A stretch of DNA of 64,000 bases from Limnephilus marmoratus (GCA_917880885.1 OU862934.1:32100734-32164733), one strand, 5' to 3'. Shown: positions 43,890 through 54,885, numbered from the stretch's first letter. The notes: generated by a model not told the origin, from the letters alone. A program made the numbers and translations.

Positions 43890-44500
43890 CATTTGCTCCA
43901 CACAGGAGGCCCTGAGGAAAATGATTTCCCTCAGGGCCTATGTCTTCTTAGGGGATGCTGTGTGGAGGGTTTTTTGAAGGAAAGGAAGGAAATTCTGGGA
44001 AATGTAGAAGTAAGGGAAATATTCTGGGAGGGAAATTGATATTATAAATAGGTGGGTAGGAATCTGGTGGTAAGTGAGTCCAGGACTGACGGACGTATGA
44101 ATCCATCCTTACAACCGCCGTGCAAGACTATAATAAAAGACCTCCCTCAACCAATCTCTCTCGATCCTGCTCACCACAAGGCAGGTGAGCAGACAAAATA
44201 CTAGCATCTGGGGATAACTGTGTCCAGGAGTGTCGGACCTATGAATCTATCCCTCCCACTGCGGTGCAACGCAATGTTCCGAGAGAGTTCAAAAGATTTC
44301 CCTCAACCAGTCTCTCCCGATGCGGCCTGCCACGCAATTGGTGAGCAGACGCATCCACCATCAAGATCCAGACAAACCTCATGCCATAAACTCCGGCATA
44401 CCTGCTAAGTCACCAAACGAGCCACTTAGAGTGACCCTTTGCAGAGGTGTTGGTTATCCAATAAATGGTCCCGCCTTCAGGAACCCGTCCCAAATTGTAA
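43890..44500 (-). mobile_element. SINE B, two overlapping partial copies
   Basis: A complete tail (CTCCACACAGGAGGCCCTGAGG, the CCTCAGGGCC complement, GGGATGCTGTGTGGAGGG) is followed by one middle section to about 44190 and then a second middle-to-head section from 44210 with ATAAATGGTCCCG at the end. The middle is therefore duplicated in tandem. Confidence 0.7.
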
Positions 44501-45299
44501 TGGATTGTACGAGCCACACTACTGATCGTAAATGAGTGTAATGTATACTGAGTGAAAATGTACGGTACATCTTCTTCTTCCTTACACTGTCCCAACTCAC
44601 CGCCTAGTTAGGCTGTTGGTGTCGGCTCTTACGTTCTCAGGCTATATCTTCTTCAGTTCTGGGTATCGCTTTCCTCCAGGCCGCTTCTCTATAATATTTT
44701 GAAGCATCGAGTTATCCAGGAGTTCTTTAGTCTACCTCTAGATGACTGTCGGTGAAGATCCACAGACATTGCCGCCTCACTGTGTGTTCTGATGGTCTCC
44801 GTCTTCTGTGCCCATACCTGTGTCATTCTCCAGCTTACTGTTTATGTCCGTGCCATCTAGGCTACCCACCACTGAAGGGCGAAATTTTTATCCTATCTTT
44901 TAGTGATACTCCTGCCGACCACCGAAGCTTTCATCCAGGCCGTTTCTCTGTAATATTTTGGAGCATTGATCCATCATCATCCAGGAGTTCTTTAATCTTC
45001 CTCTGGAAGACTGTCGATGAAGCTCCATAGACATTGCCTGATTCACTGTGTGGTCTGATGGTCTCCGTCTTATAGGCTACCATGAATGCGTGAACTTTTG
45101 ATCCTATATTTTATTGATACTCCTACCGATCATCTAAGCATTCGTATTTCTGCTGTTTCTAGTTGCCTAGAGTACGAGTTCAGCATTCAGAACCATATAT
45201 TATCGCAGGTCTAACCGTGCTATATCTTTCCTATTTTAAAGGCATTTTCGGTTCACACAAGGTTCCTGTTACGGATCTAAATTCAAACCATCCCACACC
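44501..45299. repeat. unclassified repeat with 250-bp tandem duplication
   Basis: TCCAGGCCG(C/T)TTCTCT(A/G)TAATATTTTG and the following CAGGAGTTCTTTA, AGACTGTCG(G/A)TGAAG and TGGTCTCCGTCTT recur about 248 bases apart (44687 and 44935). The composition suggests a decayed LINE on the minus strand, but I cannot read a domain. Confidence 0.5.
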
Positions 45300-46076
45300 T
45301 TTTCTATGAAAATTAAAATATACAATTAAATGAAGACAATATTAGCGAAACTCAATCGAAAATCTGGAGACAGAAAAATCAGACAAAGATATTGGCTCCA
45401 CTGGGACACAAACCCAGGACCCTTTGTTTACATGGCAAGTGCTCTACCAACTGAGCTACGGAACGTGTATCCAATTCGGTCACTTTTAATTGTATCATAC
45501 TTCGACTAAGAACTACCATCATTATCTTCATTTTTTTAACGCACATATTATTGGCTGCTATCTTTATGAGTGATGACTGCAAGATTCAACTCGAACTAAA
45601 TGCTATCTGGATAGTGTCTGGATAAATTTGTATCCTTTTTATTTTTAATACGCGACATCTATTGACTTTTCTGCAAGTCTATGATGAATATTTTTATTTT
45701 AATTTTTAATTTATGAGTTAAACTCAAATTATAATATTTAATTAAATGAAGACAATATTAGCGAAACTCAATTGAAAATCTGGAGACAGAAAAATCAGAA
45801 AAAGATATTGGCTCCACTGGGACTCGAACCCAGGACCCTTTGCTTACATGGCAAGTGCTCTACCAACTGAGCTACGAACCTATATCCAATTCGATCTTAG
45901 TATTAAAAATAAAATGGATAAAAATTTATCCAGACACTTTCTAGATAGCATTTAGTTCGGGTTGAATCTTGCAATCATATATAAAGATAGCAGCCAATAA
46001 TATGCGCGTTAAGAAAATGAAGATAATGTTGGTAGTTCTTGTTCGAAGTATGATACAGTTAAAAGTGACTCAAAAA
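45300..46076 (-). mobile_element. pair of tRNA-headed repeats, direct heads and inverted bodies
   Basis: Two tRNA-like heads on the minus strand (45464-45394 and 45880-45810) with A box TAGCTCAGTTGGTAGAGC and B box GGTTCGAGTCC. The left flank GAAGACAATATTAGCGAAACTCAAT is repeated in direct order (45331, 45748). The right-hand bodies (45475-45660 and 45890-46076) are inverted relative to each other. The anticodon loop has A, not U, at position 33 and the acceptor stem mismatches, so these are SINE heads rather than tRNA genes. Confidence 0.75.
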
Positions 46077-46639
46077 GTTAAAAATTAAAATATACAGTTC
46101 ATAAGTTATAATAAAATAGTCATTTGTAAACTTTCATTTACAAGCAACTAAAAATAAAGTTTATAAATAAAAGGAGTATTTTGTTGCCTTCTAAAGTTTG
46201 AAGAAACTACAGTTGGTTCTTTCAGAAGAAACTGACTATTATGGTAATAATCTGTCCAGTTAAAGTCAAGAGATAAATTACATGTAAATAATTTCAAAAT
46301 ATTCCAACTTTTTTCCAGAGCACCCCTTTCTTTAGATTCAAAGTTCCAGAGATCTTCCGGGAACTTCCGGAACTTCCATAGGGGAGCCGGAAGTTGGCGT
46401 TCGGGTCGCCGGAAGTAGCGATCGGGGCGCTAATCCTGGAACTTCCTGCCTTATTTGAATTTTAAATCACTTTGAAAACGGAACGCGTTCGTTCTGTTTC
46501 ATTTTCCCACCGTTTTACAAAAGTTTTTGAATTAAAATAATAATGATTATACGAAATTATATTTGCATTTAATTTTGGATGACGGAATTTTGAAAATTGC
46601 ATAAAAAAAGAGTTGTACAATAAAATCAGAGCGTAAAGT
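46077..46639. other. no gene; cluster of CCGGAAGT motifs
   Basis: At 46356-46416 four sites match or nearly match CCGGAAGT or its complement (46363-46370, 46387-46394, 46409-46416 exact; 46354-46360 partial). This is the ETS-family binding core. No transcript is evident nearby. Confidence 0.35.
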
Positions 46640-46812
46640 TAATCTCAGAATCTATCGCCCTGGCGAAAGACCAACATTTAAAATCGAAAAGTTGCTTGAA
46701 ATGGTTTTAGCCGTGTTTGGTAACCATATCAGATCGATAATTCCCTACCTTCCTCTGTCCCATCTCCTTCCCCTCCCCGCTACCTTCAACATACGCCAGT
46801 TAGGGATGCCAT
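46640..46812 (+). mobile_element. SINE C, partial
   Basis: AGAATCTATCGCCCTGGCGAAAGACC through CTCCCCGCTACCTTC to AGTTAGGGATGCCAT; head and last tail part missing. Confidence 0.65.
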
Positions 46813-46856
46813 AATTTATTAATTGTTTTTGTGTTTAATTCGTAGAACTCCATTTT

Positions 46857-47335
46857 AATTTTTAGAAATTTAAATTAAATTAAATTTGACAATGTTATTA
46901 TCGAGTTCTGCAAGTTTTTTGGTTAGTGTTTTAGTTACAGCTGTTTCGACTTGTAAGGTCATTTTCAAACTGTGGTAAAGCCACGTACGGACGACTTATT
47001 TATAAGATTTTAAATGTCAATTTTTGAAGGTGTCTAAGTTGATTTATTACCGGTTAAACCAACTTGTCGAGACACTAATTGAGAGAGTGCTAATGTGGGA
47101 ATCTCCCTGAGTATTTCCCTTTGGTGTGCTTTGCACTAAGTGTGAGGGTTTTCTTAATTGATTTAGAATGACGTTATTGCTATGACTCATTTAAATGCAT
47201 TATATTTTTTAGGTTTGGTAAACGTACTAAGTAGTGGGGAATAAATAATTTTCCTTACTTTATTAATTAGCGTTATGTTGAATGCGATTAGCGAATGACC
47301 CCAACATTTAATTTAATTTAAATTTCTAAAAAAAA
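46857..47335. mobile_element. TIR element with weak hammerhead-like motif
   Basis: About 480 bp bounded by TTTTTAGAAATTTAAATTAAATT and its complement. On the minus strand 46968-46937 reads TTGAAAA, a GAC...GTC stem, GAAA and CAGCTGT, which resembles a decayed hammerhead core. No gene inside. Confidence 0.45.
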
Positions 47336-47860
47336 AAAAAAACATAATTTGTAAATACCAACCCAAAAGTTCCAAATCATCTTTAGACAAAATCTTTTAC
47401 CTTCGCCTACAAATGTAAAACCCATGCAATGTCCAATGTTTTGAATATGATGTCCTCCACGTGCAAAGTTAACTTCCCCAAACATAAACTTTCTAATAAA
47501 GTGTGTTTTATCGGAAATGTCCTGCAGGTAAGTGTGTTTCTGTATCTATTTGAAAATAATAAAATTAGATAGAGCCTAGGATTTATAATAAATTTTAAAG
47601 CGCCCTTGGGGTGATTTTTCACAAAAACGGCGCTCTACAAATTATCCGATTATTATTATTATTTGTGTGAAGGGTGTTTTTGAGGAGGGGAATGAGTCTT
47701 AAAGATATCTTTGTAGTATGAGGAAGGAAACACAGAGGGAAGAAACTTATAAATAATAAACTTTCATAAACAATTAAATTGATTAGCACCCAGGAATATT
47801 CCAAAATAAATCTGTAATCTGAAAGGTTTTGTAACTAACGTGGTATATTGATTTTCAAAA
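47336..47860. other. no gene supported
   Basis: A 71-codon minus frame (47407-47622) with LTLHVEDIIFKTLDIAW is faintly like the C-terminal region of Penelope-type proteins, but I would not call it. Confidence 0.3.
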
Positions 47861-47861
47861 G

Positions 47862-48178
47862 TATTTTTTTTTTCACTTGAGCTCCACAAAGTAGGCCCTG
47901 AGGAAAATAATTTCCCTCGGGGCCGACGTCATCTTTGGGTACGCTGTATGGAGGGTCTTTTTGGCGAGAATGAAACACAAAGGCCGGCAAATCGTTCCAC
48001 AGCCGAGCTGTTGGACTAAAGAATGAGTCGTAGAAACGACCCCTTCTCACGACACATACGTCAACTGTGTACAAATGTTGGGTGCGCGTTTGGCATGTTT
48101 CCCGACTGCCGAAGGAATCAATGATGCTTAGTTCGTCGGAGCATCTTCCATCGAAATTACGGTAGAACAAGGACGTGT
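47862..48178 (-). pseudogene. CR1-like LINE C-terminus with SINE B-type tail
   Basis: The minus strand reads TRTQHLYTVDVCVVRRGRFY then DSFFSPTARLWNDLPAFVF, the RLWN-LP C-terminal signature of CR1/jockey-group LINEs. It then runs straight into AAAAGACCCTCCATACAGCG, the GACGTCGGCC block, TTTCCTCAGGGCC, GTGGAGCTCAAGTG and an A run (plus-strand T run at 47861-47872). That 3' end is the same as the 3' end of SINE B. Short, no catalytic domain, inactive. Confidence 0.8.
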
Positions 48179-48965
48179 TGCGCTACCTCCTTCTTTACCC
48201 AACGTTTTGGACAGCGTAACATCAGTTACTCACCTACCCTGACGATGAACATTGTGCTCTTCCGAAACGTCAGCTAATGTAAAAGGTAGAGCAATACGGC
48301 ATAATACCTAAGAAGTTATTGACGATAACGTGACATATTATCGTCTAAACCTGAGGGGTTTCAAAAAACAACACAAAATAAATGTCTATTTTCGTATTTC
48401 TTTGGAAACTTCTCAGAAAGATTGTTAATCAATTTGAACATTTTGTATTTGTAAATCCCATCGATACATTATACATAAGCCATATTCTTAAAATAAGATA
48501 AGATACCCAATCCATCACGAAAAGCCAGCCTTAGCTTAGATTTTTTACAAGACACGGTGTCCCAAATAAACACACACCCTGTAACCACCTAGAACAAATA
48601 ATACAATTTTACGTACTAACTTAGCTACTGTTTTTAAATAAATATAAGTAAAGAACTGTTTTAAATAATTAATAAAGATCTAGCTTTATCTCTTTTTTAT
48701 ATATTTTTTAACCTACCTTTACCTACCGCAAAAAAGGTCCAATGTCCCCCAGGACACTGATGCCAGGATCCCCAATTGAGTTAAATTGCCGTAAAAAGAT
48801 CAGTTAATTTATTTTTTTTTTAATTTTCAACATATTTTGTACACTACTGGTAGGTACTTTTATCAACACGGGACGCGTTGGATAGTAGGTATTAAAAAAA
48901 CTGAAAATAGGTTAGTTTAAGTTTTTTTACGTATTTAATTGTGTTTTCTCCGTGTCCATTTCGTC
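48179..48965. other. no gene recognised
   Basis: AT-rich. No open frame of interest. Confidence 0.4.
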
Positions 48966-49384
48966 CATCTGTAATTCATCATGTAATACATATACGTGTA
49001 ATTTGTCTACATGTAATTCATCCACGTGTAATTCTTTTACATGTAATTCATCAACGTGTTATTCATCTAAGTGTAATTCATTAACGTAATATTCATCCAC
49101 GTATAATTTGTTCAGGTGTAAGTCTTCCACATTTAATTCATCCACGTGTTATTCATCCAAGGGTAATTTGGTTCGGGTGTAATTTAATGGTACATGAAAT
49201 CAAGCTCATGTAATTTTGAACAAAATTAATTAACTTAATGTTTGGTACAAAATTAATTCGAATGTGAAGGACAATTTTTTAGCTTAACAATTCGGAGGCT
49301 ATTAGGGATTTAATTGTGGTTTATCTATGTGTAATTCTTCCACGTGTATTTTGCCCACGTGTAAATCGTTTACGTTTAATTCTC
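48966..49384. repeat. 15-bp minisatellite, CACGTG-bearing, left part
   Basis: Units of the form TCCACGTGTAATTCA, degenerate and broken near 49190-49320. Continues at 49668 after a LINE insert. Confidence 0.75.
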
Positions 49385-49667
49385 ATCATCATCATCTTCT
49401 TCCCCTTATCCTATTCCTGTCGGGGACCCATTTAATCGACAAGGTTTCTCCATACGTCCCTTGTACTACTTGCCACTCCTCTCAAGTACCTCATTTCGGC
49501 AGTTTGGACTCTAGAGCGTGTTCTTTCGTTTAGCATCCATATCTGGTGGCCGTAAGTAAGCGTCGGGCGATATACAGTTTTGAACACTGCCATCTTTGTC
49601 TTGATACGGAGCTCGGCTTTCCTTATCACTGAGCTGTAGAGAGGGCGCAATACACCGCTTGCCACGT
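49385..49667 (-). pseudogene. LINE fragment inserted in minisatellite
   Basis: The minus strand reads IRKAELRIKTKMAVFKTVYR, PTLTYGHQIWMLNERTRSRV and then a shortened end DVWRNLVD, followed by an ATG/GAT-repeat tail (49384-49395 on plus). This is the C-terminal part of an RTE-like LINE with a further internal deletion after RYLRGVA. Minisatellite units lie directly on both sides. Confidence 0.8.
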
Positions 49668-49812
49668 AATTCTTCCACATGTAATTCAAACATGTGTAAT
49701 TTGTTCAGGTGTAATTCGTCCACGTGTAATTCATCCACGTGTAATTCATCCACGTGTAATTCATTCACGTGTAATTCACCCATTTGTAATTCGTCCACGT
49801 GTAATTGAATGG
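49668..49812. repeat. 15-bp minisatellite, right part
   Basis: The more regular half: about nine units of TCCACGTGTAATTCA. On the minus strand a period of 15 gives an open frame repeating ELHVD, which is a by-product. Confidence 0.85.
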
Positions 49813-50275
49813 TACGTGCAATCACGATCTTGTAATTTCGTCTTGAAACCCTAAACTTCCTATTCCCGTGTTATTTCAGCTCTCCGCTTTCTTCAGCCTA
49901 ACAATAATTCCAAATTAGGGATGCCGTAGACCCACTGACGGTTGGCACAAGTGTACGGAATGACATAAAAAAAAATCATTTTAACTCTTATCGTGCCACC
50001 CTGTATACGTACAGGTCTTTCTAAATTTAGCAACTTCTGAAGATAACATATATGTATCGCAATCCATCTAAAAACGTCTCGTTGACTGGTTTATCTCTTT
50101 CGACATCTTGACGACATTTATGTTTACTAAAATAGTCCATTTGAAAATAGACAATGTTTTTATTTTTAAAAACAACCCAATGAGAAAAACCTTTCAAGCA
50201 TCATTACTGAAGACCTCTTGAACGATGGTCGTATTGAACGACAGAGGAGAAGTATCAGTATACTGTCTAATATGA
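49813..50275. other. no gene; SINE-tail scrap
   Basis: GGGATGCCGTAGACCCACTGAC near 49919 with an A run after GAATGACAT resembles a SINE C-type tail. Nothing else. Confidence 0.4.
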
Positions 50276-50662
50276 ATGCACGAAGATTTTTCCAATGCAG
50301 CATTAATATTTAAAAAAAATATTGTACAACGCATTTTCCTAGCCTATACACGTATGAAACATGAGAACGAGATCGACTCCGGATCCAATATAAAAATAAA
50401 TACAGAATTACGAATATATTTGGACGTACAGCAGCGCATCGACAATGGATGGAATGGATTCACCGGTATGATGGCCTCCGACAACACGGTGGTGACCGCA
50501 GCCTTCCAGCACCAAGCGCCACTCCTGAGTGAGCGTTGGGCCCGAGCTCACTCAAGACCACGCCCTGCATTATTGATTATTTATGTAAATTTTCTTTTCT
50601 TTCCAATCTACTTAGTTTACATTTCTTTTCTTAGAATTTATCATATTAACAAATTACTCTAA
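50276..50662 (+). other. unrecognised open frame over GC-rich segment
   Basis: 128 codons open. The central part (about 50400-50570) is GC-richer than its surroundings and reads QQRIDNGWNGFTGMMASDNT and then LLSERWARAHSRP. I recognise no family. The outer parts look random. It could be a lone exon or a transposon scrap. A TGAGTGAGC/GCTCACTCA hairpin lies near 50524-50553. Confidence 0.25.
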
Positions 50663-50677
50663 AAATATGGGCAACTA

Positions 50678-51000
50678 GGCTGATGTAATCGTAATGAGCA
50701 AGACTAAGATAGGGACCCTCGGATGATTTAGGCATTCAGAGTAAATTAAGAAGAAAGGAGTGTAAGGAGAATACATAACGCAAGTGTTAACAGTAAAAGA
50801 AGTCGGGGACGCCTGAGAAAGACATGACACGATCAAGAAATTCAATCGAGCCATGTTTAGAGTCAGAATAATAGAAGAGTATGTATGAGATGTATGACAA
50901 TGAATGAGGCAAATAGTGTATTTTGCCAAGACTGAGTTGTTTGGCGGTCCATCCTCTCTGCCTACCCCTGAGGAGAAACGGTGTAATAGTTAGTTAGTTG
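50678..51000 (+). pseudogene. GTTA-tailed LINE, last 320 bases
   Basis: Several frames give SVRRIHNASVNSKRSRGRLR and SILSAYPCG, followed by the tail GTTAGTTAGTTG at 50989-51000. Stops and frameshifts throughout. Confidence 0.8.
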
Positions 51001-51598
51001 TGTGTAACTATTTGGAAATGTGGAATCTCTGACCTTCCCACATCCAGTAATAAAATGTAATATTACTGTTAAAGAATTTACATCATAGTTTCAAAATGGA
51101 AGAAATAAGCATTATATTTGCGAAATAAACAAAAGATAAACCAATTAAATTAAATTAAGTACTTTTTTACACAGGTAAAAACATTACAAACAAAACAAAC
51201 GAAAAAATATAGGTACACGAGATTAATAAAAATGTTCCAACTAGGTATACCAGGCAAACTACGCTTCTTCGTATAGAAGCCAACGACACTAATGCGGCTA
51301 ATAACTCACCAATTTACCCGCGCACCCACACCGAAAAATAACTACCCTTGATTCTTTGCAATCGTAAAACTAATTTATTAAATTTTTGGCATGATGTAAA
51401 TTATTTTTTAAGTAGTTCTTTCATTTTTCATTAAACTTTTATTAATAAATAGTCGTTTAGAATTTGTGAGCCTCGTGAACCAATCTCTTGATTTATAATT
51501 TTTTTTGTCTATCCACACATTTTCTACATATTTAGTATTTTTTGTTATTATTTCTGATTAGTGAAGAATAATTTTCATCCCGGCAGAATTACTAATTA
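51001..51598. other. no gene recognised
   Basis: AT-rich with no open frame of interest. Confidence 0.4.
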
Positions 51599-51966
51599 TC
51601 TTTCTAATACTACAAAGAGGAAAGATTTGATTTTTTGTTTGCATTGAATAGGCTTCGAAGCTACTGAACCGATTTGAAAAATTCTTTCACCAATAGAAAG
51701 CTACATTATCAGCGAGTAACACAGGCTGTATATGATAGTAAGCTCTGGCGTTATGAAATTTGTATAAAAGAAAATGTGTGTATTTCATATATTTTAGCGG
51801 CAGGGAGAAAAGGCAGAGGGAAGGTGGAGTTTGCGGAGAGGGAAGACACGAGGGAGGGGGAAGGTGGGGAAAGTGGAAGGGAACGGGGATGCACGGGAAA
51901 GGACGTGCAGGGAGAATCAATTTATTTCTATGAATGGCATAGCAACGCATGCCGGGTACCAGCTAG
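51599..51966 (+). mobile_element. Helitron-like element F, compact copy
   Basis: 368 bp. Starts TCTTTCTAATACTACAAAGAGG after A; ends CATGCCGGGTACCAGCTAG. The next base is C rather than T. Has the AAAATTCTTTCACCAATAGAAAG block and a G-rich core. Confidence 0.6.
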
Positions 51967-52435
51967 CCTACTAATATGATTTTGTGGGCATTGGTAAGAA
52001 TTACTATGTATAATAAGGTGGGTCATTTAAAAAATGTTATTTTTAAATTCTAGGAGTGAAAAAAATGGTGCCAAATGGTTTCAAAACGATGTGTTTAAAA
52101 TTTTTCAAATTTCTGATACAATCTTTTTCCTCCGGATTCACTTCAAAGTTTTGAAAATTTTCATTATAAGGGATTATTTCTAGTGTATATAAAAGTTACT
52201 ATGAATCCTTTAAACCATATTTATTGTAATCTTCCATAGCAAATGTAGTATATATTTACGACATCATTTACGAAAAGTCCCAAGATTCTGTCTCGCAATA
52301 TAATACCGAAATTTAAGAATAAGAAGGATTTTGCTGGTATTTGAAATCACTGCCTTGAGATAATTTTAACTATATTCGTATATTTTTTTACAAATAAATA
52401 AAAATATTCCCTCTATTTCGTGTTTTATTGAAAAA
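51967..52435. other. no gene recognised
   Basis: AT-rich with no open frame of interest. Confidence 0.4.
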
Positions 52436-52576
52436 CTAGCTGACCCAGTAACGCGTTACTGTGACTAACGAAACACAACGCCATCTACTGGATTGTTACC
52501 CAACTTTTTAACTCACATCGCCATCTGTTAATTTGTATGCAAATCAAATCGATCGGTCGCTCTATTTATATTAATA

Positions 52577-52975
52577 TAGCGAGTTCCCGGTATGCGTTTC
52601 TATGTCGCTTAATAAAGAAAAAATCTCCCTACGTATTCTTTCCCATTCGTCCCGTTCCCCTTCCGCCTCACCTTCCTCTCCCTCGTCTTCCTTTTTCGCG
52701 TTCCCAATCCGCCTTTCCTCTCCCCACTCCCCTCGCCCCCCCAACCCACTACCCGAGTTCCCTTCCTATCTTTAGGTTCTCCTCCCCCTTCCCCCATTCA
52801 TTCCCCCGTACATTCAGATTTCAAACAGCTCGCGTGCCACCTATTGCAATTTTTTTATCATAGAGCTCATCAGTATATTTAGAAACCTTCGCGGGCAAAT
52901 ATGAATGAAATAGGTAAAGTCGTTCGGAAGTTATGCGCGTACATACATTTAGGCGAATCGTTTTTATTTATATAG
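52577..52975 (-). mobile_element. F-family fragment
   Basis: GCGAGTTCCCGGTATGCG and the C/T-rich core with AACAGCTCGCGTGCCACCTATTGC match other F copies reversed. The CTAG is mutated to TATAG. Confidence 0.55.
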
Positions 52976-53678
52976 AAGATAGAAGAAGAAGATAGAAGAT
53001 AAAAGATAGAAGATAGAAGCTAGAAGATAAAAGATAGAAGATAGAAGCTAGAAGATAAAAGATAGAAGATAGAAGATAGAAGATAGAAGATAGAAGATAG
53101 AAGATAGAAGATAGAAGATAGAAGATAGAAGATAGAAGATAGAAGATAGAAGATAGAAGATAGAAGATAGAAGATAGAAGATAGAAGATAGAAGATAGAA
53201 GATAGAAGATAGAAGATAGAAGATAGAAGATAGAAGATAGAAGATAGAAGATAGAAGATAGAAGATAGAAGATAGAAGATAGAAGATAGAAGATAGAAGA
53301 TAGAAGATAGAAGATAGAAGATAGAAGATAGAAGATAGAAGATAGAAGATAGAAGATAGAAGATAGAAGATAGAAGATAGAAGATAGAAGATAGAAGATA
53401 GAAGATAGAAGATAGAAGATAGAAGATAGAAGATAGAAGATAGAAGATAGAAGATAGAAGATAGAAGATAGAAGATAGAAGATAGAAGATAGAAGATAGA
53501 AGATAGAAGATAGAAGATAGAAGATAGAAGATAGAAGATAGAAGATAGAAGATAGAAGATAGAAGATAGAAGATAGAAGATAGAAGATAGAAGATAGAAG
53601 ATAGAAGATAGAAGATAGAAGATAGAAGATAGAAGATAGAAGATAGAAGATAGAAGATAGAAGATAGAAGATAGAAAT
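52976..53678. repeat. AGAAGAT heptamer microsatellite, about 100 units
   Basis: Nearly perfect (AGAAGAT)n for about 620 bases after a variable start with AGAAGCT and AGATAAA variants (52976-53060). Every minus-strand frame is open and repeats SSIFYLL, which explains the 219-codon frame at 53048-53707. Confidence 0.95.
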
Positions 53679-53807
53679 TTCATTTTTAATTTAAGAATTT
53701 TCTTCATAATTTATTTTTTCGTGAATTTTTCATATCATAAAAATCGGTCCAGCCGTTCTCGAGTTAAAAATGGTGTAACTAACCCGACATTGTTTTATAT
53801 ATTAAGA

Positions 53808-54885
53808 CGATGAACGCCGATAAAAACAACAAACACCAATTAAAAAAGAGGAAAATGAAACATAAAAAATCAACAAGAATTTCGAGGAGCAATTGAGTGT
53901 ACGATATTTTTGTCAGTCCGTCTTTAGCCAACACAAATAAGCTCGATGATTTGCCAACGCGAGAACATGATGCCGAATGAAATATCAAAATGACGCGACG
54001 CTTCTCCGGATGAAAGTTCGATGAGGCGGACGTAGCGCCATATGTCTTTCAACAACATAAAGAATTTCGTTCTGTTTGAAATACGATAGACGATTCAATT
54101 TATTCATGCAAAAATACTAAAATCGCGATTAAAAATGGGAGGGTGGAGGTGGGAGGGTTAAAATTTGGGGTTATAGGTATTTTTGATCCCAAAAAAAAAA
54201 AAATTTTCAAAAATATTGAAAAAAAAATTCTGGGTAGGGACACCCTAATCACCTAGCGGTATGAAATATACTTTAAAACCTATTCTCATACCTACCAAAC
54301 ATGCATAAAAAATTCATAGAAATCGGTCAAGCCGTTTCGGAGGAGTGCGACCACAAACACCGTGGTACGAGATTTTGATACATAAGGTTACCAACAGCAT
54401 TATTTTTTATTGTTTTGCCATTTTGTTAGTCCATTCAGTTTGGTAATCGAGGCGACAGTCTACACGCAAACAAGCCTTACGAGCTTTGTCTCTGTTATTA
54501 GCATGCGTGCACCATTTTTTTCTTTTCCAAGTACGCTGAACAAAAATTGGTATTTTAGGCAGCCATACATTTCCAACCATCTCAATTTCTTTTCCGATAA
54601 TTGCAAAACGCGGAATTGTTTTCTTGTAAATAATACCAGAACTTAGAGAGCATCTTTAGAACGTGATATCTTGAGTAAGGGTGGAATTTTAGGGGATCTC
54701 TTGCAAATAATTTGTTTTCATCACGAAGAAATGCGTACATTTTTGTAAAAATTCTTCAAATAATGTAAAAAAACCAACTACCACATAGGTACTCGTAAAT
54801 ATACATAAATTACAAACTAAACTTACACTTCTCAAATTATACCGAATCCATTAAATTTCACAATTTCAGATCACTCCAAACGGTG
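53808..54885. other. no gene recognised
   Basis: Contains TGATATTTCATTC-type sequence and CGGTCAAGCCGTTTCGGAGGAG near 54324, a phrase typical of the Helitron-like families here. No gene. Confidence 0.4.

Larger units (their letters stand above)
52436..53807 (-). mobile_element. Helitron-like element A remnant with microsatellite and F insert
   Basis: The minus strand starts TCTTAATATATAAAACAATG at 53807, close to the 5' end of A copy 1, keeps GTCGGGTTAGTTACACC and ends CTGGGTCAGCTAG before T at 52436. Between lie a 700-bp heptamer array and an F-like fragment (52577-52975). Whether both ends belong to one insertion is inferred. Confidence 0.45.

Noticed and set aside
45394..45880. Two apparent tRNA genes on the minus strand
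   Set aside because: A and B boxes are good, but the anticodon loop lacks U33 and the acceptor stem mismatches. Each is joined to a repeated body, so they are SINE heads.
49511..49825. 104-codon frame repeating ELHVD
   Set aside because: Generated by the 15-bp minisatellite and part of a LINE fragment; not a protein repeat under selection as far as can be seen.
53048..53707. 219-codon minus-strand frame with a seven-residue repeat
   Set aside because: It is the translation of the AGAAGAT microsatellite. The complement has no stop in any frame, so length is meaningless.
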